A DNA stretch of 64,000 bases from Allomuricauda sp. CAU 1633 (lineage in GTDB: Bacteria > Bacteroidota > Bacteroidia > Flavobacteriales > Flavobacteriaceae): assembly GCF_017313225.1 (NCBI RefSeq), contig NZ_JAFLNE010000002.1, positions 620,001 through 684,000 of the forward strand, in the 5' to 3' direction. Of this stretch, positions 1 through 7,637 are shown piece after piece. Under the pieces are notes generated by a model, which was not told the origin of the DNA, did not search any database, and saw nothing but the letters and a program-made list of their open reading frames with translations. Both the position numbers and the translations under genes were made by a program. Within the stretch, counting starts at the first letter, position 1. The number at the start of each line of letters is the position of its first letter.

Positions 1-382
1 CCTTTCCCCTGAAATCCCGTGGACCAAAACGGAGCGAAATCCGCCCCCAATGGTTGGTACGTCCGCCCAACATCCGTGAGCGGAACCATCTGAAATTGCT
101 GTTCTCGGCATTTGTGTAAGGTTCCCCCTCTATATCCCATCCTCCATAGGCTGAGTCGAAATCACCAAATGGCCTCTTTGTGTTCGCGCCTCTCCTTGGA
201 GACTCATAGGGCCACTTCATTTGGGTTCTTTGTTCGGGGTCTGCTGGATCAAAGAAGGGGCCGGCCTCGACAACGGCCACCTTCAGTCCGGCCTCCGAGA
301 GAATTTTAGTCGCCATTCCACCTCCTGCACCCGAGCCTACAATGATGACATCGTAGACAACGGTAGATTCTATTATCTGCAC
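1..382 (-). CDS. GMC-family oxidoreductase, N-terminal part (runs off left edge)
   Basis: About 127 codons are visible on the minus strand. They begin with a Rossmann FAD-binding motif (YDVIIVGSGAGGGMA, residues 9-23) and an acidic end to the second strand (VVEAGP). Further on is the motif GRTNHWGR, typical of glucose-methanol-choline flavoproteins of Bacteroidota. Such enzymes oxidise sugar or alcohol hydroxyls, and some are glycoside-3-dehydrogenases. No ATG is found in frame at the front. I chose GTG at 382 because the reading MQIIESTVVYDV fits the usual few residues before the FAD motif. The substrate cannot be told. It is divergent from the mannonate-dehydratase-like gene across about 480 bp. 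Family is clear, function inferred only. Confidence 0.8.
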   Translation of the reverse strand, partial: MQIIESTVVYDVIIVGSGAGGGMATKILSEAGLKVAVVEAGPFFDPADPEQRTQMKWPYESPRRGANTKRPFGDFDSAYGGWDIEGEPYTNAENSNFRWFRSRMLGGRTNHWGRISLRFGPRDFRGK

Positions 383-863
383 TAATTGTTTATTTTTTTG
401 CCAAAGTATAAAAATATGAAGGGAACTAATGTCGATTTCTTTATATCTGAACAAAAATGTTAATAGAATGACAAAATAGTTGTAAGAGAGCTGATGGACA
501 AGCCATATTTTCCAACAGGGAAAATTCCCGTTCACAACGTATTGGGAGAGAATCTTCTGGAAAATTTGTTTGTAACGGTTCCGGTAGGTTGAAAATTTGG
601 AGGTTATTTGACCGCATTATGGATTAGATATTCTCTTTTTTTTTGCAAACGTTTGGATCTGGGGTTTTTAATCAATAAAGATGGGGCAATTCAAGAGTCA
701 ACGAAGAATGGCTCAATAAAGACTCGAAATTGAGGTGAACTCCCGTACGGTTGGACGCTGTCAACGAGGTGGGATCTTGTGGAACGGTTGAACAGAAAAC
801 TTTGTTATTTTTATAGGAAACGCAACGGCAAATTGGTTCGGGTGTTTCCGATTTGATGAGGAA
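383..863. other. Intergenic region between divergent genes
   Basis: About 480 bp with no convincing gene. It separates a minus-strand oxidoreductase from plus-strand genes, so it should carry promoters for both. The one distinct element I see is the 10-base perfect palindrome at 646-655 (listed separately). No clear TAnnTTTG box was found. Confidence 0.5.
646..655. promoter_or_regulatory. Perfect palindrome CAAACGTTTG, LacI-type operator candidate
   Basis: The sequence CAAACGTTTG is a perfect 10-base palindrome with a central CG, the shape of LacI/GalR-family operators. It lies about 210 bp upstream of the small ORF and uxuA-like gene. No LacI-family gene is in the window, so the partner would lie elsewhere. 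A 10-base palindrome can arise by chance. Confidence 0.25.
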
Positions 864-1064
864 ATGGAAAAAAGAAAAGTATGGTTGTTCGGGGCCATTA
901 ACTGCTTTTTGGTCACCGGATTTATAGGGACCATGTTGTTGGCCTTAAAACAAAACCGCTGGGAACGGCAAGGTCATTCGGTATGGGGAATGCCATATGG
1001 CGTTTCCATGTTATTGCAGGACAGTGGCGTAAGGCCAGATAAATTATTGATAATCAACAAATAG
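864..1064 (+). CDS. Small membrane protein candidate, stop-start coupled to next gene
   Basis: A 66-residue reading frame with one predicted membrane segment (residues about 8-27, rich in F, L, V, G) followed by a basic, polar tail. Its TAG stop is immediately followed by the ATG of the mannonate-dehydratase-like gene (no gap), which suggests co-translation. I recognise no family. The weak sequence GAGGAA lies just before the ATG. It could be a real short membrane subunit or a chance frame; the abutting start is the main argument for it. Confidence 0.4.
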   Translation: MEKRKVWLFGAINCFLVTGFIGTMLLALKQNRWERQGHSVWGMPYGVSMLLQDSGVRPDKLLIINK

Positions 1065-2237
1065 ATGAAGAAAAATCGGAGAAGTTTCATAAAAAAGAGT
1101 GCCTCGATGGCAACCATGGCCTCCTTAGGGGGTATTGCATATTCCCGTACATGGGAAGGGCACCAAGCACCAAAAACGTTAAAACAAACTGCGGAATTGA
1201 ACGAACTTTCAAAGGATGCAGGGATAGAAATGAGCAACGCGTACTTCTGGGGAATGGAAGACCATGCCTATTTAATAGAATTGGCGAAACAGATGGGTGC
1301 TTATGGCGCAGTGGCCGGGATAGATGGAAGACTCTTTAAGAATCCTGGCGGAAACCCCTGGGAATACGAATCTATAAAAGATGTGGTGGATGCCTGGAAA
1401 TCCGTTGGGCTCAAGTATAATGTAGTGGAAGGCCCCCCATCTTTGGGCAATAAAACAAAACTTGGCTTGGAAGGAAAGGATGAAGAAATAGAGAACTTCA
1501 TCACCTTTATGAAGAACCTCAAAAAAGCTGGGGTGGATGTGATCTGCTACAACTGGATGCCGGTCATTAGTTGGGCGAGGACCGACATGGCCAGACCGGG
1601 AAGGGGCGGGGCCCTCATGACCGCCTTTGATTATGATGCGGTAAAGGACAAACCTTTGACCGAATATGGAGAATTCACCAAGGAGACACTTTGGGATAAC
1701 CTAGAATATTTCCTAAAGGCAGTGGTCCCAGAGGCAGGGCAGATCGATATGAAGTTGGCCTTGCACCCAGATGATCCACAAGTGCACAGCATACAGGGAA
1801 TCCCCCGGATCATGAACACTGTGGAGAATTTTGATCGAATGTTGGACATCGTTCCAAGCGATTATAATGGAATTACCATGTGCCAGGGAAACTTTTCTCT
1901 AATGGGACCTGATATCCCAACATTGATCAGGCGATGGGGAAAAGCAGGTAAAATACACTTTGTACATTTTAGAAATGTCAGGGAACTCAGCGGTGAACTG
2001 CCCAGTACCAAATTTACGGAAACCTTCCATGATGAGGGAGATATTGATATGTATGAGGCCATGAAAGCCTATTATGAAATTGGTTTTAAAGGTGCGATGC
2101 GCGCTGACCATGTTCCCACCTTGGTAGGGGAGGAAAATAAAAGGCCTGGATATATGGACCTCGGAAACCTGTTTGCCATAGGTTACATGCGAGGATTGGC
2201 TGAATCCGTGAGCAAAGAAAAAAGGGGGGGAAGTTAG
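1065..2237 (+). CDS. Mannonate dehydratase-like protein (UxuA family) with Tat signal
   Basis: 390 residues. The N-terminus NRRSFIKKSASMATMASLGG is a twin-arginine signal, so the protein should be exported folded. The rest matches UxuA: VICYNWMPVISWARTD, LALHPDDP, GIPRI, TMCQGN, HFRN, a FHDEGDIDMYEAM stretch and MRADHVP near the C-terminus, which supply the His, Cys and Asp residues that bind metal and substrate in the family. UxuA removes water from D-mannonate to give 2-keto-3-deoxygluconate. The mature part is shorter than E. coli UxuA and appears to lack its middle insertion before the HPDDP motif. A cytosolic sugar-acid enzyme with a Tat signal is odd; it may act on a periplasmic sugar acid or a related substrate. 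Family assignment is good, reaction inferred. Confidence 0.8.
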   Translation: MKKNRRSFIKKSASMATMASLGGIAYSRTWEGHQAPKTLKQTAELNELSKDAGIEMSNAYFWGMEDHAYLIELAKQMGAYGAVAGIDGRLFKNPGGNPWEYESIKDVVDAWKSVGLKYNVVEGPPSLGNKTKLGLEGKDEEIENFITFMKNLKKAGVDVICYNWMPVISWARTDMARPGRGGALMTAFDYDAVKDKPLTEYGEFTKETLWDNLEYFLKAVVPEAGQIDMKLALHPDDPQVHSIQGIPRIMNTVENFDRMLDIVPSDYNGITMCQGNFSLMGPDIPTLIRRWGKAGKIHFVHFRNVRELSGELPSTKFTETFHDEGDIDMYEAMKAYYEIGFKGAMRADHVPTLVGEENKRPGYMDLGNLFAIGYMRGLAESVSKEKRGGS

Positions 2238-2678
2238 TATCAAATACCATTGAAAAACCGCTAGGTGGATATGGAATGCCTTTTTGGTACATGGATAACA
2301 AAATGTTGGGGCAATGCAATGTCCACAATCATCGGTTTTATGTTGGCCATTGTGCTCTATGGGTTCTCCCAATGATTATTTAACCCAACACCTAGATGTA
2401 ACGTCTATTCTTTGATCAAGGTCAAGGTTAAGTTGATTCCACTTTCCATTATTGGGAAATCTTTTACAATAGGTGGTATTGTCTAGGTTTTCGGGACCTA
2501 TTTCTTATGAAGGTAGTTCCCACAATCAATTCCGATAAAATTTCGACCATAAATTGTAAATATTTAACCTCTCTCAAGACCACGGGAATTACATTTAACC
2601 TTGTCTTAAAATGATGTTGCATCACCCTAGTTCTGGAGAAGTGTACATCGAAACCATATTTTAAAAATCTTTACTACC
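2238..2678. other. Intergenic region, no gene supported
   Basis: About 440 bp between two plus-strand genes. A 34-codon frame at 2271-2375 encodes a short hydrophobic peptide but lacks other support. I see no hairpin with a T-tract and no clear promoter box. Confidence 0.45.
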
Positions 2679-3929
2679 GTGAAAAAATTAAGATTGAGTA
2701 TTTGTATTGTATTTTCAACCATGTGCTGCTTTGCCCAAATTGGGGATTTTGAACAGGCCTCGGACATCGGAGATCCCGCTGTAACGGGATCCTCCACATA
2801 CGATAAGGCCACCCAAACCTATACCCTGAAGGGAGGGGGCAGCAACATTTGGTTCAACCATGATGAGTTCCATTTTCTCTTTAAGAAAATAAAAGGGGAT
2901 TTCATCCTAACGGCCAATTTTGAACTTGTTGGAAATGAGGATGGCAACGGTCATCGAAAGACGGGGTGGATGATCCGTGAGTCGACCGAGGATGACGCTG
3001 TGAGCATAAATACGTGTTTGCACGGTGATGGATTGGTGGTGCTGCAATGGCGTTTGATGAGTGGGGCCTACATGCGGGATCCAGAAGATGAGATTTTTTT
3101 CCCAAAACAGTACTTTGGGGAGAATGTCATTCAATTGGAACGGATTGGAAAGACCATCACCATGCGGATAGCCCACCCCGGTGAGCCCTTAGAGGAAATG
3201 GATACCTTGACCATGCCCGATTTAAAGGATGAGGTTCTGGTTGGGCCCTATGTGTTGGCCCATGACCCTGGGGATAGTCAAACGGCCAAAATATGGAATG
3301 TAAGGATTTCCAAACCCGTTGCCCCAGATTGGCACCCAAACCATTTGGTGGAAACAGCATCACATGAAGGAGTGGTCAGGGGAAGCAGGTTGGAAACCGT
3401 TGATATAGAAACCGGAAAAAGGAAAGTTCTGCACACATCGGATCATGGGTTGGGCTCCCCAAGTTTTTCAAAGGATGGAACATCCATTTATTTTCTTGAT
3501 GGGAACAGGACCTATTCCGTTCCGGTGAATGGACTGGGCAACCCCGTTGTAGCAGAAGATAAAATGGATGGGCCCGATATAAAGGGCAAAACCAAGTTTG
3601 TATATTATAATGAAGGGAAAACATCGACCAACCAAATTTGGAGAAAACGGGCCAATGGCAATGAACCTGTTCAATTGACATACGGATTGGACCATTCCTG
3701 GCACCCGCATCTATCACCAGATGGGAAATGGGTGGCCTTTTTGTCAATGCCACATGATGCCAGACCCGATGAACCGGTTCGGTTCCAGAACGTAAGTGTC
3801 AAAATCATGCCAACTGGGGCAGGAGCGCCGAAGACAATTGCCCATTTCTATGGGGGTAAGGGCAGTTTTGATCAATATGCATGGTCCCCTGACAGTAAAT
3901 CCTTGGTCTTCGTGAGCACCTCACAATAA
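2679..3929 (+). CDS. Secreted TolB-like propeller protein with N-terminal LamG-like domain (short paralogue)
   Basis: 416 residues from a GTG start; no closer ATG would keep the signal peptide (KLRLSICIVFSTMCCFAQ). Residues about 20-210 form a beta-sandwich-like domain (concanavalin/DUF1349 type, with GWMIRES and HGDGLVVLQWR). The remainder has WD40-like/TolB propeller repeats (SFSKDGTSIYFL, HLSPDGKWVAF, AWSPDSKSLVFVS). It is a clear paralogue of the 504-residue protein at 5888-7402: the two ends align, but the present protein is about 90 residues shorter in the propeller. Such proteins are common in polysaccharide and sugar-oxidation loci of Bacteroidota, possibly binding glycans or acting as lyase-like enzymes; no activity can be assigned from sequence. 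Confidence 0.85.
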   Translation: MKKLRLSICIVFSTMCCFAQIGDFEQASDIGDPAVTGSSTYDKATQTYTLKGGGSNIWFNHDEFHFLFKKIKGDFILTANFELVGNEDGNGHRKTGWMIRESTEDDAVSINTCLHGDGLVVLQWRLMSGAYMRDPEDEIFFPKQYFGENVIQLERIGKTITMRIAHPGEPLEEMDTLTMPDLKDEVLVGPYVLAHDPGDSQTAKIWNVRISKPVAPDWHPNHLVETASHEGVVRGSRLETVDIETGKRKVLHTSDHGLGSPSFSKDGTSIYFLDGNRTYSVPVNGLGNPVVAEDKMDGPDIKGKTKFVYYNEGKTSTNQIWRKRANGNEPVQLTYGLDHSWHPHLSPDGKWVAFLSMPHDARPDEPVRFQNVSVKIMPTGAGAPKTIAHFYGGKGSFDQYAWSPDSKSLVFVSTSQ

Positions 3930-3990
3930 GGAAATGCAATAGGGAAGTTAAGTTTTAAAAAAAACAACGGTACTGGCCATTGATCAGAAA

Positions 3991-4022
3991 AAAAAGCAGC
4001 CTTGGAGATAAGGCTGCTTTTT
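3991..4022. terminator. Bidirectional intrinsic terminator
   Basis: A 13-bp inverted repeat (AAAAAGCAGCCTT at 3991-4003, AAGGCTGCTTTTT at 4010-4022) with a six-base loop, flanked by A and T runs. It lies between two convergent genes and can serve both. Confidence 0.85.
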
Positions 4023-4059
4023 TTGTATTTGGTAGGCTGTGTTGTTGCTTGGAAGGGAC

Positions 4060-4899
4060 CTATAAGTTGCTCATATATTCCATATTGTGCCGCATACTTT
4101 CCAATGGGGTAGTTGCATATTCTTCCTGCTCAATGAAAATATGTTTTACACCGGATTTCGCTGAATTTTTTAACATCAGGGGAACATCCAGACCGCCCTT
4201 TCCAAATTCGGTGCTCACCTTTTCCTCCATGTTCATGTCCTTGAGGTGCCATAACGGAAAACGTCCTTCATATCGGTTGAAATAATCCAATGGGTCCTTG
4301 CCTGCCACCACGGCCCAACCTAGATCGAGTTCCATGTGCACAAGGTCGGCTTCCGTATTGTCCAAGAGGACATCATATAGGACTTCTCCGTTATGTGATT
4401 CAAACTCATATTCATGGTTATGGTACCCAAACTTGAGTCCTGCCGCCTTGCAGTTTTCCCCGGCCTTATTAAAGGCCTCGGCCACTTTTTTGTAATTATC
4501 GGGCGTTTGTCCATGGGTGGGCATGGTGGAACAGATAAGATACTCCTGTCCGGAAACTACGGCCTCCTCAATGGTCTGTTCCCACTGGTCATCCAAATGG
4601 ATGTGCCCACTCACCAATTTCATCCCCAATGCTTCGCAGGTGGATTTCATCTCTTTTGGGGACAGTCCATAATAATGGCCCTTATTGCTCCTAGCGGTCT
4701 CAATTTTTTTGATCCCTATTTTGGCGATCTGTTCCAAAGTACCTTTTGGATCTTTCATCATCTGATCTCTAAAAGTATAGAGTTGGATACCCAATTCCTC
4801 ATTTACTTTATTTCCGCTCATTGCACAAGCAGAGGGCAACAGCAGAGCTCCCAAAGTAAAGGCCCCTGATTGCCATAAAAATTCTTTTCGTGTAATCAT
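4060..4899 (-). CDS. Sugar isomerase/epimerase-like TIM-barrel protein (AP_endonuc_2 fold), exported
   Basis: 279 residues from ATG at 4899. A longer frame upstream exists but overlaps the ThuA gene, and only the shorter start places the signal (MITRKEFLWQSGAFTLGALL) at the front. The signal ends in LPSAC, so it may be a lipoprotein or a Sec/Tat substrate. The mature part is a xylose-isomerase-like barrel: GIQLYTFRD, KKIETAR, YHNHEYEFE, HMELDLGW, LWHLKDMN and IFIEQEE carry the usual His/Glu/Asp metal ligands. Known relatives include sugar isomerases and the enzymes acting on 3-keto-sugars in Bacteroides. It follows the ThuA gene by 19 bp and is likely in one transcript with it. Confidence 0.85.
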   Translation of the reverse strand: MITRKEFLWQSGAFTLGALLLPSACAMSGNKVNEELGIQLYTFRDQMMKDPKGTLEQIAKIGIKKIETARSNKGHYYGLSPKEMKSTCEALGMKLVSGHIHLDDQWEQTIEEAVVSGQEYLICSTMPTHGQTPDNYKKVAEAFNKAGENCKAAGLKFGYHNHEYEFESHNGEVLYDVLLDNTEADLVHMELDLGWAVVAGKDPLDYFNRYEGRFPLWHLKDMNMEEKVSTEFGKGGLDVPLMLKNSAKSGVKHIFIEQEEYATTPLESMRHNMEYMSNL

Positions 4900-4918
4900 C
4901 CTATTTAAATTTTTGTTG

Positions 4919-5770
4919 TTATTCAATTCCCTTACCGGTAGCAGCGTAAAAAATACCTCCGTAGAGATGTGCCAAGAACCATGGGTTTTCATATGTTTTT
5001 TCAATATGTCCAAGGGCCGTGTAAAATGCACGTCCTCCATCAAATTCATGATACCATGCTATGGGGTGGAAATTGCCCATCCCCTTACCAACACGGTCAA
5101 TTTTTTCACCGGAGGCGGTCAAGTCCCGATCGGCCCAAATTACCTCTGGGTCATAGGTGTTTTCATCTACGCTGATGAGATAGTTCAATCCACTCACATT
5201 TTCCTTGCCGAACTCATACCACTCATCCGTCCACAATAGGGTTTCGGGAAAGTGTTCAAGACCGGGAAAATTATGGTCAACTATTTTTATTTTGGCAGTT
5301 TGTTGGACTGGATGGATATGGAACATACGTCCGACCAATTGGGTGTACCATTCCCACCCATATTCTGTATCGGATGCGGCATGAATGCCCACATATCCCC
5401 CTCCTGACCTTATATACCTTTCAAAAGCGGCCTGCTCCCCCTCATCGAAGATATTGGCCGTGGTGCTCAAAAAAATGACCACATCAAAACCTTTGAGGCT
5501 TTCATCCGTAATTTTTCTGGCTTCTTGTTGTCGGTTGAGGTCAAAATTATGGGTCAGTGCAAGTTCTTCCATGGCCTGAATGCCATTGAGAATGGATTCA
5601 TGGTGCCAGCCAGCAGTTTCTGTGATCAATAGGGCCTTGAACTGTTTTTGTGCCAAAGTGCTTTCAGTAACGAAAAGGATTACGAACAGAAGTGTTCCAA
5701 AATGAAAGAACAGGTTTTTCCTGTTGCTTTTGAACTGCGATTCGATAGGTAAGTTTGTTTTCTTCTTCAT
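4919..5770 (-). CDS. ThuA-like domain protein, secreted
   Basis: 283 residues with a signal peptide (hydrophobic stretch around residues 20-40, ending in TLAQ). The body is a ThuA/glutamine-amidotransferase-like fold: LLITETAGWHHES, VVIFLSTT, FERYIRSGGGYVGIHAASDTE and WYHEFDGGRAFYTALGH. ThuA was first described in trehalose/maltitol use in Sinorhizobium, where the 3-keto derivative is processed; in Bacteroidota these proteins sit with oxidoreductases and sugar isomerases. Its position just upstream of the isomerase-like gene and downstream of the TolB-like gene fits that setting. No catalytic role is proven. Confidence 0.88.
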   Translation of the reverse strand: MKKKTNLPIESQFKSNRKNLFFHFGTLLFVILFVTESTLAQKQFKALLITETAGWHHESILNGIQAMEELALTHNFDLNRQQEARKITDESLKGFDVVIFLSTTANIFDEGEQAAFERYIRSGGGYVGIHAASDTEYGWEWYTQLVGRMFHIHPVQQTAKIKIVDHNFPGLEHFPETLLWTDEWYEFGKENVSGLNYLISVDENTYDPEVIWADRDLTASGEKIDRVGKGMGNFHPIAWYHEFDGGRAFYTALGHIEKTYENPWFLAHLYGGIFYAATGKGIE

Positions 5771-5887
5771 GTACTAGATAAATTTTGTTTTTTAGCTTGG
5801 AAAAATGAGAAGGAAAGCTGGTGACCTTCCTTCTCATGCAATTCAAACTTGGTAATAACTAAACTAAAAAAAACTAAACTTAAACTC

Positions 5888-7402
5888 TCATTTACCCGAA
5901 TTGCTTACAAATGCTATATGCTTACTGTCAGGTGACCAGGAATTTACATTGATGGTACCTTGGCCTCCATACAAATGCGCGATTACTTTAGGTGCACCTC
6001 CCGATGTTGGCATCAAACGTAACATTACCCGTTTGTATGATGGGTGTGCGTTCAACGTGATGTCCGGCATAAAAGAAATGAAGGCGATCCATTTCCCATC
6101 AGGTGAAATATGGGGAAACCAATCGTTATATTGGTCAAAGGTCAACTGCTCTTTTTGACTTCCATCAGGTTTCATCCGCCACAGTTGCATGGTTCCACCA
6201 TTTTTGGATCCGTTGTAATAGATGTATTTTCCATCAGGGGAATACTCACATCCGTCAACATGTTCCAACTTTCCATTATTGGTGAGCTTCACTTCATTTC
6301 CGCCCCGTATCGATTTTTTATAGATATCATAAATGTCGGACCCATTGCGTCTGGCCACATAAACCAAGTCCCTGTTGTTTGGGGCCCATCCATGAAGGTA
6401 GGAAGGGGGAGTCGTTGTCACAGGTTCTGGTTCCCCTCCCTCGAGCGGTAAATAGAATACATTGGAACCGTCTCCATCGTTGTGGCTAATGCCCAACAGC
6501 TTCCCATTGAAGGAAATACAATGGTCATTGTTCAGTCTGTCTGCCGAGCCGGTATCCAACTTTTCCAGTTCGCCCCCGGAAACAGGTATGGTATAAAGTG
6601 ACCCTTCCATGTTGAATAACAGTTCATCGCCGTTTGGCATCCAATTGGGTGCTTCAAAACGACTGTCCTTTTCAAGGATGACCTTACGCTTGCCATCAAA
6701 GACATTCATGGTTTCCAATCTACACCCGATCCACCCTTCGGCACTTGGATCATAATCTTCGGCAACCGGTTGATCGATTCGCACATTCCATACGTTGGCA
6801 GTTTCAATGACATCCTCTACGTGGGAACAAATAACGATTCCCAACAAGACTTCTTCCGGCATGAACTCCAACTTTTTTGAGCTTATGACCTGTAAGGGTT
6901 CGCCCTCATGGGCAGCCCTGACAATAAAGGTATTGCCGCGCCTTTCCAGTTGAATGATATCATAATAGGATTTGGCGGCCCAAACATCATCAAAGGGATT
7001 TTGCATCGCTGCTCCTTGTCGTTCCCTCCATTGACCTGCGGTCAAGCCATCACCGTGTAAAAATCCTCCCACCATGACCGAATTGTCATCTTCCGAGGCA
7101 CGGGCCATCCAACCGATTTTACGGTGCACCTCATTGATGCCCTCAAATTTGAAGTTGCCAGTGGCAATGAAATCACCCTTGACCTTATTGTACAGATAAC
7201 GATGCTCGTCACGTTGTCCCCATATGTTATATCCAGCACCTTTGATGGTGTAGGTCTGGGTGGCTTCATCGTATGTGGCCGAACCTGCCAATTTCGGATG
7301 GCCAATATCTTGGTTGTATTGAAAAATGCCTAAAGGATTTTCTTGGGCCATTGTGATTAGGGATAAAAGGAAAAACGAAAGTAAGGTAATCGTATTTTTC
7401 AT
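5888..7402 (-). CDS. Secreted TolB-like propeller protein with N-terminal LamG-like domain (long paralogue)
   Basis: 504 residues with signal peptide (ITLLSFFLLSLITMAQ). Residues about 20-220 form a beta-sandwich domain (KIGWMARASEDD, FLHGDGLTAGQWRERQG), followed by a propeller with at least five TolB/WD40-like units (NWMPNGDELLFNM, GWAPNNRDLVYVA, EYSPDGKYIYYN, HISPDGKWIAFISF, SWSPDSKHIAFVS). It is the full-length relative of the protein at 2679-3929. About 117 bp separate it from the ThuA gene on the same strand. Likely periplasmic or surface exposed; substrate unknown. Confidence 0.87.
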   Translation of the reverse strand: MKNTITLLSFFLLSLITMAQENPLGIFQYNQDIGHPKLAGSATYDEATQTYTIKGAGYNIWGQRDEHRYLYNKVKGDFIATGNFKFEGINEVHRKIGWMARASEDDNSVMVGGFLHGDGLTAGQWRERQGAAMQNPFDDVWAAKSYYDIIQLERRGNTFIVRAAHEGEPLQVISSKKLEFMPEEVLLGIVICSHVEDVIETANVWNVRIDQPVAEDYDPSAEGWIGCRLETMNVFDGKRKVILEKDSRFEAPNWMPNGDELLFNMEGSLYTIPVSGGELEKLDTGSADRLNNDHCISFNGKLLGISHNDGDGSNVFYLPLEGGEPEPVTTTPPSYLHGWAPNNRDLVYVARRNGSDIYDIYKKSIRGGNEVKLTNNGKLEHVDGCEYSPDGKYIYYNGSKNGGTMQLWRMKPDGSQKEQLTFDQYNDWFPHISPDGKWIAFISFMPDITLNAHPSYKRVMLRLMPTSGGAPKVIAHLYGGQGTINVNSWSPDSKHIAFVSNSGK

Positions 7403-7637
7403 GGGTTTAAGAGCGGGTTTTAGTGAAATGATACATTCTTGATCAGTTATAATTTAGATAGGACAATATTATGGAGCCCGGCCACTTGTAAGGTTGAAAA
7501 GCTGTTATTAAAGGTTGAAATTATATCTTTTGTGAATGAATTGGTCAGGATACAAGATCAAGATTTGTGAATATGTGAACCTGTTCCATTGGAAGTATTT
7601 ATTAGTGAAGGTTGTTACATGTTATTGCTTTTTTAGA

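Noticed and set aside
2271-2375. 34-codon hydrophobic frame after the uxuA-like gene
   Set aside because: Very short, no recognised family, and two other frames in the same stretch are open as well.
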